Positions 1 to 12,880 of a stretch of 64,000 nucleotides of DNA are shown in pieces. The notes beneath the pieces were generated by a model. It saw nothing but the letters and a program-made list of their open reading frames with translations. It was not told where the DNA came from and did no database searches. Within the stretch, counting starts at the first letter, position 1. The number at the start of each line of letters is the position of its first letter. Source of the DNA: Leptoclinus maculatus (lineage: Eukaryota; Chordata; Actinopteri; Perciformes; Stichaeidae); the NCBI GenBank assembly GCA_032191485.1, contig JAVDOI010000019.1:10757784-10821783 (forward strand). The letters run 5' to 3'. Made by a program: the position numbers and the translations under genes.

Positions 1-2166
1 AAAGTAACTAAAAATGTAACTTTTTTTCCAAAGTATCTAAAAAAGTTAAAGAGTCTTGCTCAGGGACACTTCGACACATGACACGTCCCAGTCAAGGATT
101 GAACCTTCGACCTTGCAGTTACCAGACAACCCTCTTAACCCAGGGAGCCACAGATGGAGGATGGAGTCCAATCTCCAAAGATGTTGCACTATTCAAATTT
201 GTACAATGTGTAATAAAAGTAACTTTTTTTCCAAAGTAACTAAAAAAGTAACTTTTTTTCCAAAGTAACTAAAAAAGTAACTTTTTTTCCAAAGTAACTA
301 AAAAAGTAACTTTTTTTCCAAAGTAACTAAAAAAGTAAAAGAGTCTTGCTCAGGGACACTTCGACACATGACATGTCCCAGTCAAGGTTTGAACCTTCGA
401 CCTTGCAGTTACCAGACAACCCTCTTAACCCAGGGAGCCACGGCTGGAGGATGGAGTCCAATCTCCAAAGACGTTGCACTATTCAAATTTGTACAATGTG
501 TAATAAATTGTGAAATTCTAATGAAGTCTCTCCTGGTTGAATGGTTGACTTTTATGAATTTTTTCAACATGCTGTACTATGATTTGTTAATTAAATTAAG
601 TTGAGTATCTTCAAAAATAAAGTAACTTAAAAAGTATCTTCAAAAATGAAGTAACTAAAAAAGTCACTTTTTTTCCAAAGTAACTAAAAATGTAACTTTT
701 TTTCCAAAGTATCTAAAAAAGTAAAAGAGTCTTGCTCAGGGACACTTCGACACATGACACATCCCAGTCAAGGATTGAACCTTCGACCTTGCAGTTACCA
801 GACAACCCTCTTAACCCAGGGAGCCACGGCTGGAGGACGGAGTCCAATCTCCAAAGACGTTGCACTATTCAAATTTGTACAATGTGTAATAAATTGTGAA
901 ATTCTAATGAAGTCTCTCCTGGTTGAATGGTTGACTTTTATGACTTTTTTCAACATGCTGTACTATGATTTGTTAATTAAATTAAGTTGAGTATCTTCAA
1001 AAACAAAGTAACTTAAAATGTATCTTCAAAAATGAAGTAACTAAAAAAGTAACTTTTTTTCCAAAGTAACTAAAAATGTAACTTTTTTTCCAAAGTATCT
1101 AAAAAAGTTAAAGAGTCTTGCTCAGGGACACTTCGACACATGACACGTCCCAGTCAAGGATTGAACCTTCGACCTTGCAGTTACCAGACAACCCTCTTAA
1201 CCCAGGGAGCCACGGATGGAGGATGGAGTCCAATCTCCAAAGATGTTGCACTATTCAAATTTGTACAATGTGTAATAAAAGTAACTTTTTTTCCAAAGTA
1301 ACTAAAAAAGTAACTTTTTTTCCAAAGTAACTAAAAAAGTAACTTTTTTTCCAAAGTAACTAAAAAAGTAACTTTTTTTCCAAAGTAACTAAAAAAGTAA
1401 CTTTTTTTCCAAAGTAACTAAAAAAGTAACTTTTTTTCCAAAGTAACTAAAAAAGTAACTTTTTTTCCAAAGTAACTAAAAAAGTAAAAGAGTCTTGCTC
1501 AGGGACACTTCGACACATGACATGTCCCAGTCAAGGTTTGAACCTTCGACCTTGCAGTTACCAGACAACCCTCTTAACCCAGGGAGCCACGGCTGGAGGA
1601 TGGAGTCCAATCTCCAAAGACGTTGCACTATTCAAATTTGTACAATGTGTAATAAATTGTGAAATTCTAATGAAGTCTCTCCTGGTTGAATGGTTGACTT
1701 TTATGAATTTTTTCAACATGCTGTACTGATTTGTTAATTAAATTAAGTTGAGTATCTTCAAAAATAAAGTAACTTAAAAAGTATCTTCAAAAATGAAGTA
1801 ACTAAAAAAGTAACTTTTTTTCCAAAGTAACTAAAAATGAAACTTTTTTTCCAAAGTATCTAAAAAAGTAAAACAGTCTTGCTCAGGGACACTTCGACAC
1901 ATGACACGTCCCAGTCAAGGATTGAACCTTCGACCTTGCAGTTACCAGACAACCCTCTTAACCCAGGGAGCCACGGCTGGAGGATGGAGTCCAATCTCCA
2001 AAGACGTTGCACTATTCAAATTTGTACAATGTGTAATAAATTGTGAAATTCTAATGAAGTCTCTCCTGGTTGAATGGTTGACTTTTATGACTTTTTTCAA
2101 CATGCTGTACTATGATTTGTTAATTAAATTAAGTTGAGTATCTTCAAAAATAAAGTAACTTAAAAT

Positions 2167-5100
2167 GTATCTTCAAAAATGAAGTAACTAAAAAAGTAAC
2201 TTTTTTTCCAAAGTAACTAAAAATGTAACTTTTTTTCCAAAGTATCTAAAAAAGTTAAAGAGTCTTGCTCAGGGACACTTCGACACATGACACGTCCCAG
2301 TCAAGGATTGAACCTTCGACCTTGCAGTTACCAGACAACCCTCTTAACCCAGGGAGCCACGGATGGAGGATGGAGTCCAATCTCCAAAGATGTTGCACTA
2401 TTCAAATTTGTACAATGTGTAATAAAAGTAACTTTTTTTCCAAAGTAACTAAAAAAGTAACTTTTTTTCCAAAGTAACTAAAAAAGTAACTTTTTTTCCA
2501 AAGTAACTAAAAAAGTAACTTTTTTTCCAAAGTAACTAAAAAAGTAACTTTTTTTCCAAAGTAACTAAAAAAGTAAAAGAGTCTTGCTCAGGGACACTTC
2601 GACACATGACATGTCCCAGTCAAGGTTTGAACCTTCGACCTTGCAGTTACCAGACAACCCTCTTAACCCAGGGAGCCACGGCTGGAGGATGGAGTCCAAT
2701 CTCCAAAGACGTTGCACTATTCAAATTTGTACAATGTGTAATAAATTGTGAAATTCTAATGAAGTCTCTCCTGGTTGAATGGTTGACTTTTATGACTTTT
2801 TTCAACATGCTGTACTATGATTTGTTAATTAAATTAAGTTGAGTATCTTCAAAAATAAAGTAACTTAAAATGTATCTTCAAAAATGAAGTAACTAAAAAA
2901 GTAACTTTTTTTCCAAAGTAACTAAAAATGTAACTTTTTTTCCAAAGTATCTAAAAAAGTTAAAGAGTCTTGCTCAAGGACACTTCGACACATGACACGT
3001 CCCAGTCAAGGGTTGAACCTTCGACCTTGCAGTTACCAGACAACCCTCTTAACCCAGGGAGCCACGGATGGAGGATGGAGTCCAATCTCCAAAGATGTTG
3101 CACTATTCAAATTTGTACAATGTGTAATAAAAGTAACTTTTTTTCCAAAGTAACTAAAAAAGTAACTTTTTTTCCAAAGTAACTAAAAAAGTAACTTTTT
3201 TCCCAAAGTAACTAAAAAAGTAACTTTTTTTCCAAAGTATCTAAAAAAGTTAGAGAGTCTTGCTCAGGGACACTTCGACACATGACACGTCCCAGTCAAG
3301 GATTGAACCTTCGACCTTGCAGTTACCAGACAACCCTCTTAACCCAGGGAGCCACGGCTGGAGGATGGAGTCAAATCTCCAACGACGTTGCACTATTCAA
3401 ATTTGTACAATGTGTAATAAATTGTGAAATTCTAATGAAGTCTCTCCTGGTTGAATGGTTGACTTTTATGACTTTTTTCAACATGCTGTACTATGATTTG
3501 TTAATTAAATTAAGTTGAGTATCTTCAAAAATAAAGTAACTTAAAATGTATCTTCAAAAATGAAGTAACTAAAAAAGTAACTTTTTTTCCAAAGTAACTA
3601 AAAATGTAACTTTTTTTCCAAAGTATCTAAAAAAGTTAAAGAGTCTTGCTCAGGGACACTTCGACACATGACACGTCCCAGTCAAGGATTGAACCTTCGA
3701 CCTTGCAGTTACCAGACAACCCTCTTAACCCAGGGAGCGACGGCTGGAGGATGGAGTCCAATCTCCAAAGACGTTGCACTATTCAAATTTGTACAATGTG
3801 TAATAAATTGTGAAATTCTAATGAAGTCTCTCCTGGTTGAATGGTTGACTTTTATGACTTTTTTCAACATGCTGTACTATGATTTGTTAATTAAATTAAG
3901 TTGAGTATCTTCAAAAATAAAGTAACTTAAAATGTATCTTCAAAAATGAAGTAACTAAAAAAGTAACTTTTTTTCCAAAGTAACTAAAAATGTAACTTTT
4001 TTTCCAAAGTATCTAAAAAAGTTAAAGAGTCTTGCTCAGGGACACTTCGACACATGACACGTCCCAGTCAAGGATTGAACCTTCGACCTTGCAGTTACCA
4101 GACAACCCTCTTAACCCAGGGAGCCACAGATGGAGGATGGAGTCCAATCTCCAAAGATGTTGCACTATTCAAATTTGTACAATGTGTAATAAAAGTAACT
4201 TTTTTTCCAAAGTAACTAAAAAAGTAACTTTTTTTCCAAAGTAACTAAAAAAGTAACTTTTTTTCCAAAGTAACTAAAAAAGTAACTTTTTTTCCAAAGT
4301 AACTAAAAAAGTAAAAGAGTCTTGCTCAGGGACACTTCGACACATGACATGTCCCAGTCAAGGTTTGAACCTTCGACCTTGCAGTTACCAGACAACCCTC
4401 TTAACCCAGGGAGCCACGGCTGGAAGTTGGAGTCCAATCTCCAAAGACGTTGCACTATTCAAATTTGTACAATGTGTAATAAATTGTGAAATTCTAATGA
4501 AGTCTCTCCTGGTTGAATGGTTGACTTTTATGAATTTTTTCAACATGCTGTACTATGATTTGTTAATTAAATTAAGTTGAGTATCTTCAAAAATAAAGTA
4601 ACTTAAAAAGTATCTTCAAAAATGAAGTAACTAAAAAAGTAACTTTTTTTCCAAAGTAACTAAAAATGTAACTTTTTTTCCAAAGTATCTAAAAAAGTTA
4701 AAGAGTCTTGCTCAGGGACACTTCGACACATGACACGTCCCAGTCAAGGATTGAACCTTCGACCTTGCAGTTACCAGACAACCCTCTTAACCCAGGGAGC
4801 CACAGATGGAGGATGGAGTCCAATCTCCAAAGATGTTGCACTATTCAAATTTGTACAATGTGTAATAAAAGTAACTTTTTTTCCAAAGTAACTAAAAAAG
4901 TAACTTTTTTTCCAAAGTAACTAAAAAAGTAACTTTTTTTCCAAAGTAACTAAAAAAGTAACTTTTTTTCCAAAGTAACTAAAAAAGTAAAAGAGTCTTG
5001 CTCAGGGACACTTCGACACATGACATGTCCCAGTCAAGGTTTGAACCTTCGACCTTGCAGTTACCAGACAACCCTCTTAACCCAGGGAGCCACGGCTGGA

Positions 5101-7523
5101 GGATGGAGTCCAATCTCCAAAGACGTTGCACTATTCAAATTTGTACAATGTGTAATAAATTGTGAAATTCTAATGAAGTCTCTCCTGGTTGAATGGTTGA
5201 CTTTTATGAATTTTTTCAACATGCTGTACTATGATTTGTTAATTAAATTAAGTTGAGTATCTTCAAAAATAAAGTAACTTAAAAAGTATCTTCAAAAATG
5301 AAGTAACTAAAAAAGTCACTTTTTTTCCAAAGTAACTAAAAATGTAACTTTTTTTCCAAAGTATCTAAAAAAGTAAAAGAGTCTTGCTCAGGGACACTTC
5401 GACACATGACACATCCCAGTCAAGGATTGAACCTTCGACCTTGCAGTTACCAGACAACCCTCTTAACCCAGGGAGCCACGGCTGGAGGACGGAGTCCAAT
5501 CTCCAAAGACGTTGCACTATTCAAATTTGTACAATGTGTAATAAATTGTGAAATTCTAATGAAGTCTCTCCTGGTTGAATGGTTGACTTTTATGACTTTT
5601 TTCAACATGCTGTACTATGATTTGTTAATTAAATTAAGTTGAGTATCTTCAAAAACAAAGTAACTTAAAATGTATCTTCAAAAATGAAGTAACTAAAAAA
5701 GTAACTTTTTTTCCAAAGTAACTAAAAATGTAACTTTTTTTCCAAAGTATCTAAAAAAGTTAAAGAGTCTTGCTCAGGGACACTTCGACACATGACACGT
5801 CCCAGTCAAGGATTGAACCTTCGACCTTGCAGTTACCAGACAACCCTCTTAACCCAGGGAGCCACGGATGGAGGATGGAGTCCAATCTCCAAAGATGTTG
5901 CACTATTCAAATTTGTACAATGTGTAATAAAAGTAACTTTTTTTCCAAAGTAACTAAAAAAGTAACTTTTTTTCCAAAGTAACTAAAAAAGTAACTTTTT
6001 TTCCAAAGTAACTAAAAAAGTAACTTTTTTTCCAAAGTAACTAAAAAAGTAACTTTTTTTCCAAAGTAACTAAAAAAGTAACTTTTTTTCCAAAGTAACT
6101 AAAAAAGTTACTTTTTTTCCAAAGTAACTAAAAAAGTAAAAGAGTCTTGCTCAGGGACACTTCGACACATGACATGTCCCAGTCAAGGTTTGAACCTTCG
6201 ACCTTGCAGTTACCAGACAACCCTCTTAACCCAGGGAGCCACGGCTGGAGGATGGAGTCCAATCTCCAAAGACGTTGCACTATTCAAATTTGTACAATGT
6301 GTAATAAATTGTGAAATTCTAATGAAGTCTCTCCTGGTTGAATGGTTGACTTTTATGAATTTTTTCAACATGCTGTACTGATTTGTTAATTAAATTAAGT
6401 TGAGTATCTTCAAAAATAAAGTAACTTAAAAAGTATCTTCAAAAATGAAGTAACTAAAAAAGTAACTTTTTTTCCAAAGTAACTAAAAATGAAACTTTTT
6501 TTCCAAAGTATCTAAAAAAGTAAAACAGTCTTGCTCAGGGACACTTCGACACATGACACATCCCAGTCAAGGTTTGAACCTTCGACCTTGCAGTTACCAG
6601 ACAACCCTCTTAACCCAGGGAGCCACGGCTGGAGGATGGAGTCCAATCTCCAAAGACGTTGCACTATTCAAATTTGTACAATGTGTAATGAATTGTGAAA
6701 TTCTAATGAAGTCTCTCCTGGTTGAATGGTTGACTTTTATGACTTTTTTCAACATGCTGTACTATGATTTGTTAATTAAATTAAGTTGAGTATCTTCAAA
6801 AATAAAGTAACTTAAAAAGTATCTTCAAAAATGAAGTAACTAAAAAAGTAACTTTTTTTCCAAAGTAACTAAAAATGTAACTTTTTTTCCAAAGTATCTA
6901 AAAAAGTTAAAGAGTCTTGCTCAGGGACACTTCGACACATGACACGTCCCAGTCAAGGGTTGAACCTTCGACCTTGCAGTTACCAGACAACCCTCTTAAC
7001 CCAGGGAGCCACGGATGGAGGATGGTGTCCAATCTCCAAAGATGTTGCACTATTCAAATTTGTACAATGTGTAATAAAAGTAACTTTTTTTCCAAAGTAA
7101 CTAAAAAAGTAACTTTTTTTCCAAAGTAACTAAAAAAGTAACTTTTTTTCCAAAGTAACTAAAAAAGTAACTTTTTTCCCAAAGTAACTAAAAAAGTAAC
7201 TTTTTTTCCAAAGTAACTAAAAAAGTAAAAGAGTTTTGCTCAGGGACACTTCGACACAAGACATGTCCCAGTCAAGGTTTGAACCTTCGACCTTGCAGTT
7301 ACCACACAACCCTCTTAACTCAGGGAGCCACGGCTGGAGGATGGAGTCCAATCTCCAAAGACGTTGCACTATTCAAATTTGTACAATGTGTAATAAATTG
7401 TGAAATTCTAATGAAGTCTCTCCTGGTTGAATGGTTGACTTTTATGACTTTTTTCAACATGCTGTACTATGATTTGTTAATTAAATTAAGTTGAGTATCT
7501 TCAAAAATAAAGTAACTTAAAAA
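2167..7523. repeat. Higher-order repeat, copy 1 (5,357 bp)
   Basis: This block contains 15 SINE-head units and is followed directly by a second copy displaced by 5,357 bp. Rare variants recur at exactly that offset: a TTAGAGAG junction at 3,250, a GAGCGACGG variant at 3,736, GGAAGTTGG near 4,422, GTCACTTTTT near 5,316, AAAAACAAAG near 5,650, AAGTTACTTT near 6,105 and the ACACAAGACATG variant at 7,252. The boundaries are those of the longest stretch without a mismatch that I could follow by eye. The phase of the repeat start is arbitrary. Confidence 0.85.
5932..6139. repeat. 29-bp minisatellite block inside the array
   Basis: The unit is GTAAC, T7, CCAAA, GTAACT, A6. About seven near-identical units follow a short-type SINE head here. 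Unit number varies between array positions (about three to seven), and this accounts for most of the length variation between array repeats. Each unit junction reads A6-GTAAC-T7, an imperfect palindrome. One unit here has GTTAC instead of GTAAC, and the same variant recurs 5,357 bp later. Confidence 0.85.
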
Positions 7524-10500
7524 GTATCTTCAAAAATGAAGTAACTAAAAAAGTAACTTTTTTTCCAAAGTAACTAAAAATGTAACTTTTTTTCCAAAGT
7601 ATCTAAAAAAGTTAAAGAGTCTTGCTCAGGGACACTTCGACACATGACACGTCCCAGTCAAGGATTGAACCTTCGACCTTGCAGTTACCAGACAACCCTC
7701 TTAACCCAGGGAGCCACGGATGGAGGATGGAGTCCAATCTCCAAAGATGTTGCACTATTCAAATTTGTACAATGTGTAATAAAAGTAACTTTTTTTCCAA
7801 AGTAACTAAAAAAGTAACTTTTTTTCCAAAGTAACTAAAAAAGTAACTTTTTTTCCAAAGTAACTAAAAAAGTAACTTTTTTTCCAAAGTAACTAAAAAA
7901 GTAACTTTTTTTCCAAAGTAACTAAAAAAGTAAAAGAGTCTTGCTCAGGGACACTTCGACACATGACATGTCCCAGTCAAGGTTTGAACCTTCGACCTTG
8001 CAGTTACCAGACAACCCTCTTAACCCAGGGAGCCACGGCTGGAGGATGGAGTCCAATCTCCAAAGACGTTGCACTATTCAAATTTGTACAATGTGTAATA
8101 AATTGTGAAATTCTAATGAAGTCTCTCCTGGTTGAATGGTTGACTTTTATGACTTTTTTCAACATGCTGTACTATGATTTGTTAATTAAATTAAGTTGAG
8201 TATCTTCAAAAATAAAGTAACTTAAAATGTATCTTCAAAAATGAAGTAACTAAAAAAGTAACTTTTTTTCCAAAGTAACTAAAAATGTAACTTTTTTTCC
8301 AAAGTATCTAAAAAAGTTAAAGAGTCTTGCTCAAGGACACTTCGACACATGACACGTCCCAGTCAAGGGTTGAACCTTCGACCTTGCAGTTACCAGACAA
8401 CCCTCTTAACCCAGGGAGCCACGGATGGAGGATGGAGTCCAATCTCCAAAGATGTTGCACTATTCAAATTTGTACAATGTGTAATAAAAGTAACTTTTTT
8501 TCCAAAGTAACTAAAAAAGTAACTTTTTTTCCAAAGTAACTAAAAAAGTAACTTTTTTCCCAAAGTAACTAAAAAAGTAACTTTTTTTCCAAAGTATCTA
8601 AAAAAGTTAGAGAGTCTTGCTCAGGGACACTTCGACACATGACACGTCCCAGTCAAGGATTGAACCTTCGACCTTGCAGTTACCAGACAACCCTCTTAAC
8701 CCAGGGAGCCACGGCTGGAGGATGGAGTCAAATCTCCAACGACGTTGCACTATTCAAATTTGTACAATGTGTAATAAATTGTGAAATTCTAATGAAGTCT
8801 CTCCTGGTTGAATGGTTGACTTTTATGACTTTTTTCAACATGCTGTACTATGATTTGTTAATTAAATTAAGTTGAGTATCTTCAAAAATAAAGTAACTTA
8901 AAATGTATCTTCAAAAATGAAGTAACTAAAAAAGTAACTTTTTTTCCAAAGTAACTAAAAATGTAACTTTTTTTCCAAAGTATCTAAAAAAGTTAAAGAG
9001 TCTTGCTCAGGGACACTTCGACACATGACACGTCCCAGTCAAGGATTGAACCTTCGACCTTGCAGTTACCAGACAACCCTCTTAACCCAGGGAGCGACGG
9101 CTGGAGGATGGAGTCCAATCTCCAAAGACGTTGCACTATTCAAATTTGTACAATGTGTAATAAATTGTGAAATTCTAATGAAGTCTCTCCTGGTTGAATG
9201 GTTGACTTTTATGACTTTTTTCAACATGCTGTACTATGATTTGTTAATTAAATTAAGTTGAGTATCTTCAAAAATAAAGTAACTTAAAATGTATCTTCAA
9301 AAATGAAGTAACTAAAAAAGTAACTTTTTTTCCAAAGTAACTAAAAATGTAACTTTTTTTCCAAAGTATCTAAAAAAGTTAAAGAGTCTTGCTCAGGGAC
9401 ACTTCGACACATGACACGTCCCAGTCAAGGATTGAACCTTCGACCTTGCAGTTACCAGACAACCCTCTTAACCCAGGGAGCCACAGATGGAGGATGGAGT
9501 CCAATCTCCAAAGATGTTGCACTATTCAAATTTGTACAATGTGTAATAAAAGTAACTTTTTTTCCAAAGTAACTAAAAAAGTAACTTTTTTTCCAAAGTA
9601 ACTAAAAAAGTAACTTTTTTTCCAAAGTAACTAAAAAAGTAACTTTTTTTCCAAAGTAACTAAAAAAGTAAAAGAGTCTTGCTCAGGGACACTTCGACAC
9701 ATGACATGTCCCAGTCAAGGTTTGAACCTTCGACCTTGCAGTTACCAGACAACCCTCTTAACCCAGGGAGCCACGGCTGGAAGTTGGAGTCCAATCTCCA
9801 AAGACGTTGCACTATTCAAATTTGTACAATGTGTAATAAATTGTGAAATTCTAATGAAGTCTCTCCTGGTTGAATGGTTGACTTTTATGAATTTTTTCAA
9901 CATGCTGTACTATGATTTGTTAATTAAATTAAGTTGAGTATCTTCAAAAATAAAGTAACTTAAAAAGTATCTTCAAAAATGAAGTAACTAAAAAAGTAAC
10001 TTTTTTTCCAAAGTAACTAAAAATGTAACTTTTTTTCCAAAGTATCTAAAAAAGTTAAAGAGTCTTGCTCAGGGACACTTCGACACATGACACGTCCCAG
10101 TCAAGGATTGAACCTTCGACCTTGCAGTTACCAGACAACCCTCTTAACCCAGGGAGCCACAGATGGAGGATGGAGTCCAATCTCCAAAGATGTTGCACTA
10201 TTCAAATTTGTACAATGTGTAATAAAAGTAACTTTTTTTCCAAAGTAACTAAAAAAGTAACTTTTTTTCCAAAGTAACTAAAAAAGTAACTTTTTTTCCA
10301 AAGTAACTAAAAAAGTAACTTTTTTTCCAAAGTAACTAAAAAAGTAAAAGAGTCTTGCTCAGGGACACTTCGACACATGACATGTCCCAGTCAAGGTTTG
10401 AACCTTCGACCTTGCAGTTACCAGACAACCCTCTTAACCCAGGGAGCCACGGCTGGAGGATGGAGTCCAATCTCCAAAGACGTTGCACTATTCAAATTTG

Positions 10501-12880
10501 TACAATGTGTAATAAATTGTGAAATTCTAATGAAGTCTCTCCTGGTTGAATGGTTGACTTTTATGAATTTTTTCAACATGCTGTACTATGATTTGTTAAT
10601 TAAATTAAGTTGAGTATCTTCAAAAATAAAGTAACTTAAAAAGTATCTTCAAAAATGAAGTAACTAAAAAAGTCACTTTTTTTCCAAAGTAACTAAAAAT
10701 GTAACTTTTTTTCCAAAGTATCTAAAAAAGTAAAAGAGTCTTGCTCAGGGACACTTCGACACATGACACATCCCAGTCAAGGATTGAACCTTCGACCTTG
10801 CAGTTACCAGACAACCCTCTTAACCCAGGGAGCCACGGCTGGAGGACGGAGTCCAATCTCCAAAGACGTTGCACTATTCAAATTTGTACAATGTGTAATA
10901 AATTGTGAAATTCTAATGAAGTCTCTCCTGGTTGAATGGTTGACTTTTATGACTTTTTTCAACATGCTGTACTATGATTTGTTAATTAAATTAAGTTGAG
11001 TATCTTCAAAAACAAAGTAACTTAAAATGTATCTTCAAAAATGAAGTAACTAAAAAAGTAACTTTTTTTCCAAAGTAACTAAAAATGTAACTTTTTTTCC
11101 AAAGTATCTAAAAAAGTTAAAGAGTCTTGCTCAGGGACACTTCGACACATGACACGTCCCAGTCAAGGATTGAACCTTCGACCTTGCAGTTACCAGACAA
11201 CCCTCTTAACCCAGGGAGCCACGGATGGAGGATGGAGTCCAATCTCCAAAGATGTTGCACTATTCAAATTTGTACAATGTGTAATAAAAGTAACTTTTTT
11301 TCCAAAGTAACTAAAAAAGTAACTTTTTTTCCAAAGTAACTAAAAAAGTAACTTTTTTTCCAAAGTAACTAAAAAAGTAACTTTTTTTCCAAAGTAACTA
11401 AAAAAGTAACTTTTTTTCCAAAGTAACTAAAAAAGTAACTTTTTTTCCAAAGTAACTAAAAAAGTTACTTTTTTTCCAAAGTAACTAAAAAAGTAAAAGA
11501 GTCTTGCTCAGGGACACTTCGACACATGACATGTCCCAGTCAAGGTTTGAACCTTCGACCTTGCAGTTACCAGACAACCCTCTTAACCCAGGGAGCCACG
11601 GCTGGAGGATGGAGTCCAATCTCCAAAGACGTTGCACTATTCAAATTTGTACAATGTGTAATAAATTGTGAAATTCTAATGAAGTCTCTCCTGGTTGAAT
11701 GGTTGACTTTTATGAATTTTTTCAACATGCTGTACTGATTTGTTAATTAAATTAAGTTGAGTATCTTCAAAAATAAAGTAACTTAAAAAGTATCTTCAAA
11801 AATGAAGTAACTAAAAAAGTAACTTTTTTTCCAAAGTAACTAAAAATGAAACTTTTTTTCCAAAGTATCTAAAAAAGTAAAACAGTCTTGCTCAGGGACA
11901 CTTCGACACATGACACATCCCAGTCAAGGTTTGAACCTTCGACCTTGCAGTTACCAGACAACCCTCTTAACCCAGGGAGCCACGGCTGGAGGATGGAGTC
12001 CAATCTCCAAAGACGTTGCACTATTCAAATTTGTACAATGTGTAATGAATTGTGAAATTCTAATGAAGTCTCTCCTGGTTGAATGGTTGACTTTTATGAC
12101 TTTTTTCAACATGCTGTACTATGATTTGTTAATTAAATTAAGTTGAGTATCTTCAAAAATAAAGTAACTTAAAAAGTATCTTCAAAAATGAAGTAACTAA
12201 AAAAGTAACTTTTTTTCCAAAGTAACTAAAAATGTAACTTTTTTTCCAAAGTATCTAAAAAAGTTAAAGAGTCTTGCTCAGGGACACTTCGACACATGAC
12301 ACGTCCCAGTCAAGGGTTGAACCTTCGACCTTGCAGTTACCAGACAACCCTCTTAACCCAGGGAGCCACGGATGGAGGATGGTGTCCAATCTCCAAAGAT
12401 GTTGCACTATTCAAATTTGTACAATGTGTAATAAAAGTAACTTTTTTTCCAAAGTAACTAAAAAAGTAACTTTTTTTCCAAAGTAACTAAAAAAGTAACT
12501 TTTTTTCCAAAGTAACTAAAAAAGTAACTTTTTTCCCAAAGTAACTAAAAAAGTAACTTTTTTTCCAAAGTAACTAAAAAAGTAAAAGAGTTTTGCTCAG
12601 GGACACTTCGACACAAGACATGTCCCAGTCAAGGTTTGAACCTTCGACCTTGCAGTTACCACACAACCCTCTTAACTCAGGGAGCCACGGCTGGAGGATG
12701 GAGTCCAATCTCCAAAGACGTTGCACTATTCAAATTTGTACAATGTGTAATAAATTGTGAAATTCTAATGAAGTCTCTCCTGGTTGAATGGTTGACTTTT
12801 ATGACTTTTTTCAACATGCTGTACTATGATTTGTTAATTAAATTAAGTTGAGTATCTTCAAAAATAAAGTAACTTAAAAA
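7524..12880. repeat. Higher-order repeat, copy 2 (5,357 bp)
   Basis: This is a direct tandem duplicate of the preceding block, with the same order of long and short units and the same diagnostic variants. Agreement continues about 195 bp past one full period, to about 13,075, where a G/A difference in the head (ACGGATGG versus ACAGATGG) ends it. Parts of the same block recur elsewhere: 12,979-15,700 resembles 56-2,800, and 15,884-16,900 matches 6,553-7,570 at an offset of 9,331. The array therefore evolved by block duplication rather than single-unit slippage. Confidence 0.85.
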
